This document shows positions 21,138 through 27,682 of a DNA stretch of 53,722 bases, in pieces. Position numbers and translations under genes: made by a program. Every line of letters starts with the position of its first letter. Positions within the stretch are counted from its first letter, which is position 1. The stretch is from Psychrobacillus insolitus (GTDB taxonomy: Bacteria; Bacillota; Bacilli; Bacillales_A; Planococcaceae), in contig NZ_QKZI01000010.1 in NCBI RefSeq assembly GCF_003254155.1, forward strand, positions 1 through 53,722, in the 5' to 3' direction. The notes beneath the pieces are model-generated. The model saw only the letters and a list, made by a program, of their open reading frames with translations. It had not been told where the DNA came from and did not search any database.

Positions 21138-21569
21138 TTATCCTCTTTTAGCGCCTCTACCACCGCGTTTAGACTCTGTTGCACGCTTTAACGTAGACAA
21201 ACGATCTTCACTATCCTTTAAGAATCGTGTCATTTTTTGCTCAAAATTCTCTTTCACTGGACGATCGCGATCATTTGGGCGATTATTGCCACGTGGACGT
21301 TGAGGACGTTCCGGTCTCTCTGGTCTTTCCGCTTGAGGCTTCGCTTTACGAATTGATAATCCGATTTTGCCATCCGCTTCAACATTCATCACTTTAACTT
21401 CGACAATGTCTCCAACCTTTAAATGCTCATTAATATCTTTCACATAATTATCCGCAACTTCACTAATGTGAACTAGACCTGTTGAGCCTCCTGGTAGCTC
21501 GACGAATGCTCCGAAGTTTGTGATTCCTGTTACCTTACCTTCTACCTTGCTGCCTACTTCAATTGCCAT
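21138..21569 (-). CDS. yabR: S1 RNA-binding domain protein YabR
   Basis: A 143-residue protein with one S1 domain at residues 5-75 (GSKVEGKVTGITNFGAFVEL, KVGDIVEVKVM). A basic, arginine/proline-rich middle (ERPERPERPQRPRG) and a lysine/arginine/glycine tail follow. It probably binds RNA or ribosomes like the related general-stress protein GSP13, but the precise role is unknown. AAGGAGGAG precedes the ATG. It sits after divIC, as in B. subtilis, with its own promoter built into the divIC terminator. Confidence 0.9.
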   Translation of the reverse strand: MAIEVGSKVEGKVTGITNFGAFVELPGGSTGLVHISEVADNYVKDINEHLKVGDIVEVKVMNVEADGKIGLSIRKAKPQAERPERPERPQRPRGNNRPNDRDRPVKENFEQKMTRFLKDSEDRLSTLKRATESKRGGRGAKRG

Positions 21570-21647
21570 AAAAAAAATGCTCCTCCTTAAAATTTAAACG
21601 ACTCTTTAGTGTTCTTATATGATTTTCACAAATAAGACTATACCCTT

Positions 21648-21675
21648 ATTATATCTAACAAAAAAAGAGTGTCAA
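21648..21675 (-). promoter_or_regulatory. yabR promoter overlapping the divIC terminator
   Basis: Minus-strand TTGACA (21670-21675) and TATAAT (21648-21653), both perfect consensus, are separated by 16 bases. The -35 box lies in the second arm of the divIC terminator stem, and the T-run forms the spacer. Confidence 0.75.
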
Positions 21676-21693
21676 TAAAGACTACTCTTTTAA
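21660..21693 (-). terminator. divIC terminator
   Basis: AAAGAGTAGTC and GACACTCTTT form a stem around a short loop, followed by seven T, 16 bases after the divIC stop. Confidence 0.8.
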
Positions 21694-21708
21694 ACCTCTA
21701 TTTTTTCG

Positions 21709-22104
21709 TTATTCTCCATTAGTTTCGGGTAAAGAAAAAATAATTTCTCCTTCTTCTGAAAGGAAATAGTCTTTTCTTAATAGTTTTCCAATGTACTCAT
21801 CGTCATTTAATTTAGTAATTTCTAGATTAAGTATTTCTTGCTCTTCTAGTACTTTAGACAGTTCTTGTTCTACTAAGACTTGTTCTTCTTTTTTTTCAGC
21901 TAAAGTAGTATGGCTCGAGATTAACGTAGAAACTAAAAAGCTTATAATGGCGAAAGAAGATATTCCAAATACCGCCAACCGTCTATATAAACGGATTTTT
22001 TTTTCTTTACTACGTTTTTGTTGACTTTCAATCAAGCGAACGTAATCAGAATTAATCGAGGCAATTTGTTTCTCTGTTGATCCATTAAGTTGCTTTCTCC
22101 CCAT
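21709..22104 (-). CDS. divIC: cell division protein DivIC (FtsB/FtsL-like)
   Basis: Bitopic division protein that works with FtsL and DivIB at the septum. The 131 residues show a basic cytoplasmic N-terminus, one membrane segment at about 43-63 (LAVFGISSFAIISFLVSTLI), an extracellular coiled coil of E/L/K repeats, and the conserved KDYFLSEEGEIIFSLPE ending. The start is uncertain: ATG at 22104 has GGGAGAG upstream, while an ATG at 22119 would sit directly on the yabQ stop. The first gives the length closest to B. subtilis (125). Confidence 0.92.
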   Translation of the reverse strand: MGRKQLNGSTEKQIASINSDYVRLIESQQKRSKEKKIRLYRRLAVFGISSFAIISFLVSTLISSHTTLAEKKEEQVLVEQELSKVLEEQEILNLEITKLNDDEYIGKLLRKDYFLSEEGEIIFSLPETNGE

Positions 22105-22118
22105 TTCACTCTCTCCCA

Positions 22119-22628
22119 TCACTTCTTTATCTCATTTTTTATTTTATTCTTATTATAACGGAAGTTTACTTTTTTCTGAAGTGCCAAATGCCATATTTTT
22201 TTGAAGGGATAGAGTATGGGGTAAAGTAAAGTTGTTACTATTACTACTATTAGACGCAAAATCTTACTAATAATAGTAATAATCAATAAAAATAAAAACC
22301 AAATCGGTTGAATGAATAAACGCAGAATAATTCTTCCTGCCAGCCTAAAAACTGGTTGTAAGAACTGTTCATATAAAAGTATGCCTACGATTTGAGCAAG
22401 TGGGTCATAAATTCGCCAAACCCCATCCCGCACTACGTAAAGAATATAAAAAGTCCCAATTCCAAGTCCAATCCAAATGATGATTTCCACAAATTTTTGA
22501 TACTTAAAAAGAAAGGAACGCCTTGGAGTACTCTCCATGATAAATCGCGTTCCTTCTATAATTGCACCTATTAACATCCCACTCAAAATCATCCATAACA
22601 GACTAACAAGTTGTAGAGAGAGCGTCAT
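22119..22628 (-). CDS. yabQ: spore cortex biosynthesis membrane protein YabQ
   Basis: A 169-residue integral membrane protein with about five hydrophobic segments, then a short basic tail (KKVNFRYNKNKIKNEIKK). In B. subtilis YabQ is made in the mother cell under sigma-E, locates to the forespore outer membrane and is needed for cortex formation. Its ATG overlaps the yabP stop by four bases, so the two are translated together. Confidence 0.9.
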   Translation of the reverse strand: MTLSLQLVSLLWMILSGMLIGAIIEGTRFIMESTPRRSFLFKYQKFVEIIIWIGLGIGTFYILYVVRDGVWRIYDPLAQIVGILLYEQFLQPVFRLAGRIILRLFIQPIWFLFLLIITIISKILRLIVVIVTTLLYPILYPFKKIWHLALQKKVNFRYNKNKIKNEIKK

Positions 22629-22927
22629 CCGAATAGTTTATGAAGTAATCCTTTAGCACCGTCTGAGCTCTGCTCATCATCATACTGCAGCCCTCGAACT
22701 GTGCCTTCTAGTGTAAGCAGACCCTTATCTACATCTAAATGGACGATTTTAAGCTCTTCACCTTTAATTTGTAAAGTACCTTGGGATGTTCTTACATAAA
22801 ACTCTTGTTGGTCGAATCGTTCAATCGATTTTACGGAAGTTAAATCCATGCGTTTGCGATTGCGTAAGGAAATTAAATGATCCCCCGAAGGAATTGTAAT
22901 GGTTTGATTTTCTGCTTGATATTGCAT
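22625..22927 (-). CDS. yabP: sporulation protein YabP
   Basis: A 100-residue soluble protein of the YabP/YqfC family, with the conserved LISLRNRKRMDLTSVKSIE segment and a beta-rich core. It is part of the yabP-yabQ pair and belongs to the sigma-E regulon in B. subtilis; its own phenotype there is mild. AGGAGAGGAG precedes the ATG. A sigma-E-like promoter lies immediately upstream, right after the rqcP terminator. Confidence 0.92.
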   Translation of the reverse strand: MQYQAENQTITIPSGDHLISLRNRKRMDLTSVKSIERFDQQEFYVRTSQGTLQIKGEELKIVHLDVDKGLLTLEGTVRGLQYDDEQSSDGAKGLLHKLFG

Positions 22928-22959
22928 ATGCTATCTCCTCTCCTTGTCCTATCTTTGTT

Positions 22960-22988
22960 ATTGTATGCGCATAAAAAAAAAGCATGAC
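22960..22988 (-). promoter_or_regulatory. putative sigma-E promoter of yabP
   Basis: The minus strand has CATACAAT (22960-22967), an exact match to the sigma-E -10 consensus, about 35 bases before the yabP start. A GTCATGC element about 14 bases upstream resembles the -35 box. The -35 box overlaps the second arm of the rqcP terminator. Confidence 0.5.
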
Positions 22989-23010
22989 AACTGCCATGCT
23001 TTTTCTTTAC
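22971..23010 (-). terminator. rqcP terminator
   Basis: AAAGCATGGCAG pairs with TTGTCATGCTTT, followed by nine T residues on the minus strand, a few bases after the rqcP stop. Confidence 0.9.
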
Positions 23011-23016
23011 ATATAC

Positions 23017-23307
23017 TTAGTCTTCATCATCCATAAACTCTGGATCGACTTTTTCTAGACGTTCTTCGTTTGTAATTGTAAACATCGATGCTGCATCATC
23101 TTTTTTCGCTGAGTCTTTAATCGCATCCACTTGCGCAGTTACCACTTTTTGTCCAAATCGAATAGACAATTCATCTCCCACTTTTACATCGGAGCTTGCT
23201 TTTGATACTTTGCCATTAATCATAATTCTTCCTTGATCTGCAACTTCTTTTGCTAATGTTCTACGTTTGATCAAACGAGAAACTTTTAAAAATTTATCTA
23301 ATCTCAT
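23017..23307 (-). CDS. rqcP: RqcP (YabO), S4-domain ribosome quality-control factor
   Basis: A 96-residue protein made of one S4 domain at residues 1-60 (MRLDKFLKVSRLIKRRTLAK, then GRIMINGKV) with an acidic tail. The B. subtilis homologue binds the obstructed 50S subunit with RqcH and helps translocate alanine-tailed chains. The neighbours (mazG upstream, yabP downstream) match yabO exactly. Confidence 0.93.
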   Translation of the reverse strand: MRLDKFLKVSRLIKRRTLAKEVADQGRIMINGKVSKASSDVKVGDELSIRFGQKVVTAQVDAIKDSAKKDDAASMFTITNEERLEKVDPEFMDDED

Positions 23308-23314
23308 GTATTCA

Positions 23315-24772
23315 CTACCTCTCTAATTTCTTCGCTTCATCCCAAAATGCATCAAGCGCTTCTAAATCATAACTTGAAAAGTCACCTTTTCCTTTTTTTA
23401 CACTTGATTCAATGAATTGAAATCTTCTTTTAAATTTTTCATTTGCTTGCATCATTGCTTGCTCTGGAGAAAGGCCATAAAAACGAGCTAAATTAACAAC
23501 CGTAAATAATACATCTCCAAGTTCATCTACTTGTGAATCTTTGTCACCATTTTTAAGCTCTTGCTTCCACTCTTCTAATTCTTCCTCAAACTTTTCCCAT
23601 GCACCAGACACATCCGGCCAATCGAAACCAACTTTTGCCACGGATTTTTGATAATTAAAAGAAGTTAACAAAGAGGAATCAGTTCGCATTTCTCCATCGA
23701 GTAAAGACTCTGTAAGATCATTCTTTTCTTGTGCTTTTATTCGTTGCCAGTTGCGATTTACTGCATCTGTATCTTCCGCTATCACATCTCCAAAAACATG
23801 TGGGTGTCTGCGAATCATTTTATCTGCTACCGATGCTAATACATCCTCTAAACTAAAGTATCCATTGTCTTCCCCAATTTGTGCATGTAAAAACACTTGT
23901 AGAAGAACATCTCCAAGCTCTTCAACGATATGGTCATCATCTTCTTCATTGATGGCTTCTAGAAGCTCATATACTTCTTCTACGGCATATTTCTTCAAGG
24001 AGCTATGTGTTTGTTCCTTGTCCCATGGGCAACCGTTAGGACCGCGTAAATCCGCTACTATCTTACGTAGTGTTTGCCATTCTTTTAAACGCTGTTCCTG
24101 CTCCTGTATAGGAGGAACATATAAAGTAGTTAAATTGCTCAATTCCATCGCTCTGTCTAACTCAAACAATGGCACTTTAGTTAACTTTTCCTGGGATGAA
24201 CCAGCTGCAGTAACAATTGTTACTTCGTATTCATCTGGATACTTTTCCATAAGTGTTAGTTTTACTTCGGATGCACTAAAAGCATCATACACTTGGCCTA
24301 TTAGCACATGTGCATTCATCTGAATGTCATCTCGCTTCAAGCTTGTCCCGTCTAATAACTGAAATCCTTCAATTGGATCAATACGTAGAGCTGCAAAAAT
24401 AGGATCTAAAAAGCTTTGTCCACCTTCAATTCGAATAGTAGCTTTTCCTTGTTTCTCTGCCTCTATTAATAATTGTACGGTTTGTTCTGCAACTAACGGA
24501 TGCCCTGGTACTGCATACATAACAGGCATTTCTTGCGCTAATGTAAGAAGCGTTTCTACTATTTGCTCATAAACTCCTTCGAATTGATCATTCTTTTCAT
24601 AGATTTCATCAAAGCTTGTCCATGTCAGACCTTCCTGTTTTAATTCTTGTAAAACGGGATGTTGCTCTGTTCTAACATATAAATGCTCTGCTGCTTTTAG
24701 TTTTTTGTATATCCCAATTGGCAACTGATCTAATTCACTTGCACCAAGGCCAATAATTGTAATTTCATTCAT
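23315..24772 (-). CDS. mazG: MazG nucleotide pyrophosphohydrolase with N-terminal methylase-like domain
   Basis: Housecleaning NTP pyrophosphohydrolase. The 485 residues are a two-domain fusion typical of Bacillus YabN: a tetrapyrrole (corrin/porphyrin) methylase-like domain at about 1-215 (IIGLGASELDQLP start, VMYAVPGHPLVAEQTVQ), then a MazG domain with GPNGCPWDKEQTHSSLKKY and EELGDVLLQVFLHAQI. A second MazG repeat is at the C-terminus (VDELGDVLFTVVNLAR). The N-terminal domain's activity is unknown. The gene precedes rqcP with a 7-base gap. Confidence 0.95.
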   Translation of the reverse strand: MNEITIIGLGASELDQLPIGIYKKLKAAEHLYVRTEQHPVLQELKQEGLTWTSFDEIYEKNDQFEGVYEQIVETLLTLAQEMPVMYAVPGHPLVAEQTVQLLIEAEKQGKATIRIEGGQSFLDPIFAALRIDPIEGFQLLDGTSLKRDDIQMNAHVLIGQVYDAFSASEVKLTLMEKYPDEYEVTIVTAAGSSQEKLTKVPLFELDRAMELSNLTTLYVPPIQEQEQRLKEWQTLRKIVADLRGPNGCPWDKEQTHSSLKKYAVEEVYELLEAINEEDDDHIVEELGDVLLQVFLHAQIGEDNGYFSLEDVLASVADKMIRRHPHVFGDVIAEDTDAVNRNWQRIKAQEKNDLTESLLDGEMRTDSSLLTSFNYQKSVAKVGFDWPDVSGAWEKFEEELEEWKQELKNGDKDSQVDELGDVLFTVVNLARFYGLSPEQAMMQANEKFKRRFQFIESSVKKGKGDFSSYDLEALDAFWDEAKKLER

Positions 24773-24784
24773 CTGCTCACAACC

Positions 24785-26392
24785 TTACTTTTCTTTATTT
24801 AACCATAATTGAAAAGCTGCCATTCTTCTTCCAAATGGCAATAAAAACCACTCTTTTTCTGCAATGACACGTTTTTTGGCTACAATGATTAAGAATATCC
24901 CCGCACCTATTGTTACTGCAGTAAGGGATATAACGACCGACTGAATTCGACTAGACAAATGATCCAGTAGGATAGTATCCGCTAGTACCACATAAGCTGT
25001 AACACCAATAATCATGCATATTGACGCCCACGTAATTCCTTTATAAAAAGCAATTGGTGCGAACTGGATCTTCCAATTCTTTTTAAAATAATAAAGCATT
25101 AAGAGAAACACAATTACTAAACTAATATTTCCAGAAATAGCTGCTCCCATAACTCCATATGATGGTATAAGCATACCATTTAACACCCATTTACTGCACA
25201 CACCTAGCAATAAAAAAAGTGTAGGCACCATGATTTTCCCACTTCCTTGTAGCATTGCCATCAAAGTTAATATTAACGACATCCATACAATTTGAAGAGA
25301 AAATACCATTAATGTACCCGATTCATCTCGCGTTTGGAATAGCATTTCATTCACATATGGTAGAACTGCTATCAGTCCTAGTGATGCGGCAATTCCAAAT
25401 GTAAAAGCCACTCGGTAAGTTAACTGAATGAAAGGAATGGCCGTTCTACCTTTTGCTCTATTCATACGATGTGCAACAAGTGGAACAATTGCTAAGGATA
25501 AAGTAGAAGAAATGACAATCCCAAGTTGGACAAGTGGTTGGCCGCGATCGTAAATCCCTTTTTTCACCATCGCTTGTTGCTTCTCCATGCCATTTTCTAA
25601 TAGCATTTGAAAAACTGTAAACGAATCTACTAATTGTAATAGTAAAAATAGTAGAGCACTTATACTCGCACTGATACTAACCATTGTTAGATCCTTTACA
25701 ATCGGCCAAAGAGGTACATGTTGTTGCATTTTTATTGTTTTTCTTTTCCTTGCCTTCCAATAAATAACTGAAAGAAACACTACTCCTACAAGTTCTCCTG
25801 CCACTGCCCCGTACATCGCCATACTTCCAGCTTTATATAAATTAAAGCTACTCTGAACTACAATCCATGTTCCAATCAAAATAACTGATACCCGAACTGC
25901 TTGTTCCACAACTTGAGCATAGGCGACCGGTCCCATGCGACCATCGGATTGAAATTCACCTTTTAGAACGGCAAGCATCGGCATCAGCAAAATAACGTAA
26001 GAACCCACCTTTAATAATTGGGCAAGCTGTACGTCACCCATCAAATTCGCTATATTATTTGCTCCCAAATATAAAATCCCAAAAAACACGATCGAAATAA
26101 TACTTATATATACAAAAGCAATCTGTCTAATTCTTGGAATGGCATATGCATTTCCAGATGCTTTATAATCCGATAATATTTTGGATAATGCTACTGCAAA
26201 TCCATAAGAAGTCCAGGTCGTCACAATCCCGATGAACGGATATACTTGTTGATAAATGTAAAAGCCTTCATCTCCAACTAAGTTTTGAAAGGGTACGCGA
26301 TAGACTGCACTAAGTAACTTTACAATAATCGCTGCAATCGTGAGCATCACCGCACCTTTCATATACGTTTTCATATTCCATTCATTAGTCAT
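24785..26392 (-). CDS. yabM: polysaccharide/lipid flippase, MurJ/SpoVB family (YabM)
   Basis: A 535-residue polytopic membrane protein of the MOP exporter superfamily with about 14 membrane helices. AAIIVKLLSAVYRVPFQNLVG is the usual SpoVB/YtgP-type start. It is likely to flip lipid-linked cell-wall precursors. Its place between spoVT and mazG identifies it as the yabM orthologue. Its exact substrate is not shown by sequence. The frame extends to 26425, but the ATG at 26392 has AGAAGGA upstream. Family 1 repeat B starts only 40 bases before the start. Confidence 0.9.
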   Translation of the reverse strand: MTNEWNMKTYMKGAVMLTIAAIIVKLLSAVYRVPFQNLVGDEGFYIYQQVYPFIGIVTTWTSYGFAVALSKILSDYKASGNAYAIPRIRQIAFVYISIISIVFFGILYLGANNIANLMGDVQLAQLLKVGSYVILLMPMLAVLKGEFQSDGRMGPVAYAQVVEQAVRVSVILIGTWIVVQSSFNLYKAGSMAMYGAVAGELVGVVFLSVIYWKARKRKTIKMQQHVPLWPIVKDLTMVSISASISALLFLLLQLVDSFTVFQMLLENGMEKQQAMVKKGIYDRGQPLVQLGIVISSTLSLAIVPLVAHRMNRAKGRTAIPFIQLTYRVAFTFGIAASLGLIAVLPYVNEMLFQTRDESGTLMVFSLQIVWMSLILTLMAMLQGSGKIMVPTLFLLLGVCSKWVLNGMLIPSYGVMGAAISGNISLVIVFLLMLYYFKKNWKIQFAPIAFYKGITWASICMIIGVTAYVVLADTILLDHLSSRIQSVVISLTAVTIGAGIFLIIVAKKRVIAEKEWFLLPFGRRMAAFQLWLNKEK

Positions 26393-26434
26393 AATCCAAA
26401 TCCTTCTCCCGTCTAGCAATAGCATTATTATACA

Positions 26435-26597
26435 TAAGAAAAGCGGAAGCGCCTATTACTGCCCCGACAGGCAAATGGGGAATCGCGAGGAGGCAGCTTC
26501 TCAGCCACCGCAGTGATTACCCATTTGACCCCGAGGGGCAAGGCGCTGGAGCTAGACAGTTTTATGCAGAAATTCTATATACTTTCTTATCTTTGAA
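26435..26597. repeat. dispersed intergenic repeat, family 1, copy B
   Basis: Shares with copy A the left end (AAGAAAAGCGGAAGCGCC), the section GCCCCGACAGGCAAATGGGG, the right end GGCGCTGGAGCTAGACAG and the 30-base tail ATTCTATATACTTTCTTATC. The middle of B contains its own fold-back (GCAAATGGGG against CCCATTTG, and CCCCGAGGGG). It is directly joined to family 2 and family 3 copies. Confidence 0.85.
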
Positions 26598-26713
26598 ATA
26601 AAACCCTGATCCACACTGATTTTCGTTCCGAGCGGACGCTTTCCGTGGGGCGTGCGGTGAGCCTCCTCGTCGCGAAAACCACTGGAGTCGCCGCTCGGAA
26701 CGAAAATCAGCAG
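26595..26713. repeat. dispersed intergenic repeat, family 2, short copy
   Basis: Begins GAAATAAAACCCTGATCC and has inverted ends GATTTTCGTTCCGAGCGG and CCGCTCGGAACGAAAATC, which would form a long stem. Its body (CGCTTTCCGTGGGGCGTGCG) matches the reverse complement of the copy at 19608, minus about 35 internal bases. A 74-residue minus-strand frame (26562-26786) running across this copy has no known relative and I treat it as a by-product of the repeats. Confidence 0.85.
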
Positions 26714-26899
26714 AAGGAGCATTCATCAAAGTAAGAGGGGACATGACAGCCGAAATATCATCTTCGGCGTCCTCTTTAAAAGACATGTGGCTCCTCTCTT
26801 CTTAACAAAAGCTTTCACACAATGATTACGATTATTCTTAGAAAGCGACGGACAGTCATTAGTTACACAACTACTAAAAAGAGGAATGACTTAAGAAAG
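26711..26899. repeat. dispersed repeat, family 3, copy A
   Basis: About 190 bases, homologous at an estimated two-thirds of positions to 53232-53423. Conserved blocks are GAAGGAGCATTC, GGGGACA, CAGCCGAAAT, TTCTTAAC and AAAGCTTT. A stem made by GCCGAA and TTCGGC is kept in both copies. On the minus strand a short frame starts ATGTCTTTTAAAGAGGACGC behind GAGAGGAG, but the other copy has a one-base insertion, so I do not call a gene. Confidence 0.75.
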
Positions 26900-26930
26900 C
26901 GACTGCGTCACTTTCTTAAGTCATTGTTTT
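26885..26930. terminator. strong hairpin, possible bidirectional terminator
   Basis: Nineteen-base arms AATGACTTAAGAAAGCGAC and GTCACTTTCTTAAGTCATT around TGC, then GTTTTTCTTTT on the plus strand and CCTCTTTTTAG on the minus strand. It lies about 90 bases beyond the spoVT terminator, at the end of family 3 copy A. Its apex is the same as that of the hairpin at 52984. Confidence 0.65.
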
Positions 26931-27019
26931 TCTTTTAAGTAAAAGTGTAAGATAATAAAACTGTCCAAAGTACTCAAGAAAAAATCGTATATCATTCTTC
27001 TACTTCCTAATCTGGCAAT

Positions 27020-27055
27020 AAAACAAGCCTCCCTCTTTTTAAAGAGGAAGACCCA
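27020..27055 (-). terminator. spoVT terminator
   Basis: GTCTTCCTCTTT pairs with AAAGAGGGAGGC (with three G-U pairs), then TTGTTTTATT, directly after the spoVT stop. Confidence 0.85.
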
Positions 27056-27057
27056 TT

Positions 27058-27594
27058 TTAACTTTCCATTTGTTTTGCTAAAAAATTTGCTGCCGTTTCT
27101 ACAGATTTAAGCTCTGCTTCTCCGACAAAATGAACTTTAGATAGTAAAAAAACAGCCCCAATTGAATCCCCTGAAGAAATTATAGGGGCTATACAATATG
27201 ATTTAACTGTTTCAACGACACCTTGCACCCACTCAACTGTGTTCTCGTGTTTTTCAGTAATAATTGTTCGTTTTGCTAAGAGTTCATCGACATCTGGACT
27301 AAGCCTTCTGTTCATGTAATCCTTTTTGGTTAACCCTGCTACTGCAATCATTTCATCTCGATCGCTTATCAAAACTGGAGTGCCCAGAGTTTCATACAAA
27401 GTTTCCGCATACTCTTTTGCAAATTCTCCGAGCTCACTAATAGGTGAATACTTCTTTAATATGACTTCCCCTTCTCGGTCCGTAAAGATTTCTAGTGGAT
27501 CCCCTTCACGGATTCGAAGTGTTCGACGTATTTCTTTTGGAATCACTACACGACCTAAATCATCAATTCGACGTACGATGCCTGTTGCTTTCAT
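27058..27594 (-). CDS. spoVT: stage V sporulation protein T, AbrB-type regulator
   Basis: Forespore transcription factor that tunes the sigma-G regulon. It has 178 residues, exactly the B. subtilis length. An N-terminal AbrB-like DNA-binding domain (MKATGIVRRIDDLGRVVIPK, residues 1-50) is followed by a GAF-like C-terminal domain that may sense a small molecule. The frame opens at 27657, but the domain starts at the ATG at 27594 with GAGG upstream. It has its own sigma-G promoter and terminator. Confidence 0.97.
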   Translation of the reverse strand: MKATGIVRRIDDLGRVVIPKEIRRTLRIREGDPLEIFTDREGEVILKKYSPISELGEFAKEYAETLYETLGTPVLISDRDEMIAVAGLTKKDYMNRRLSPDVDELLAKRTIITEKHENTVEWVQGVVETVKSYCIAPIISSGDSIGAVFLLSKVHFVGEAELKSVETAANFLAKQMES

Positions 27595-27644
27595 CTGATG
27601 TGCCTCACTTTCGACAGAATGGAAATTAAAGTTCATTTCTGCCA

Positions 27645-27675
27645 TAGTATGCATCACACTACCAAATAATATGCA
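27645..27675 (-). promoter_or_regulatory. spoVT promoter (sigma-G type)
   Basis: Minus-strand TGCATA (27670-27675) and CATACTA (27645-27651) are separated by 18 bases, matching the forespore sigma-G consensus (GHATR, 18, CATNHTA). The -10 box lies about 50 bases before the start codon. It overlaps the end of mfd by only a few bases. Confidence 0.8.
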
Positions 27676-27682
27676 AAGAGGT

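Noticed and set aside
26562-26786. 74-residue minus-strand frame with GAGAGGAG before its ATG
   Set aside because: It runs across the junction of two repeat families, and the homologous region at 53232-53423 has a one-base shift and stops, so the protein is not conserved.
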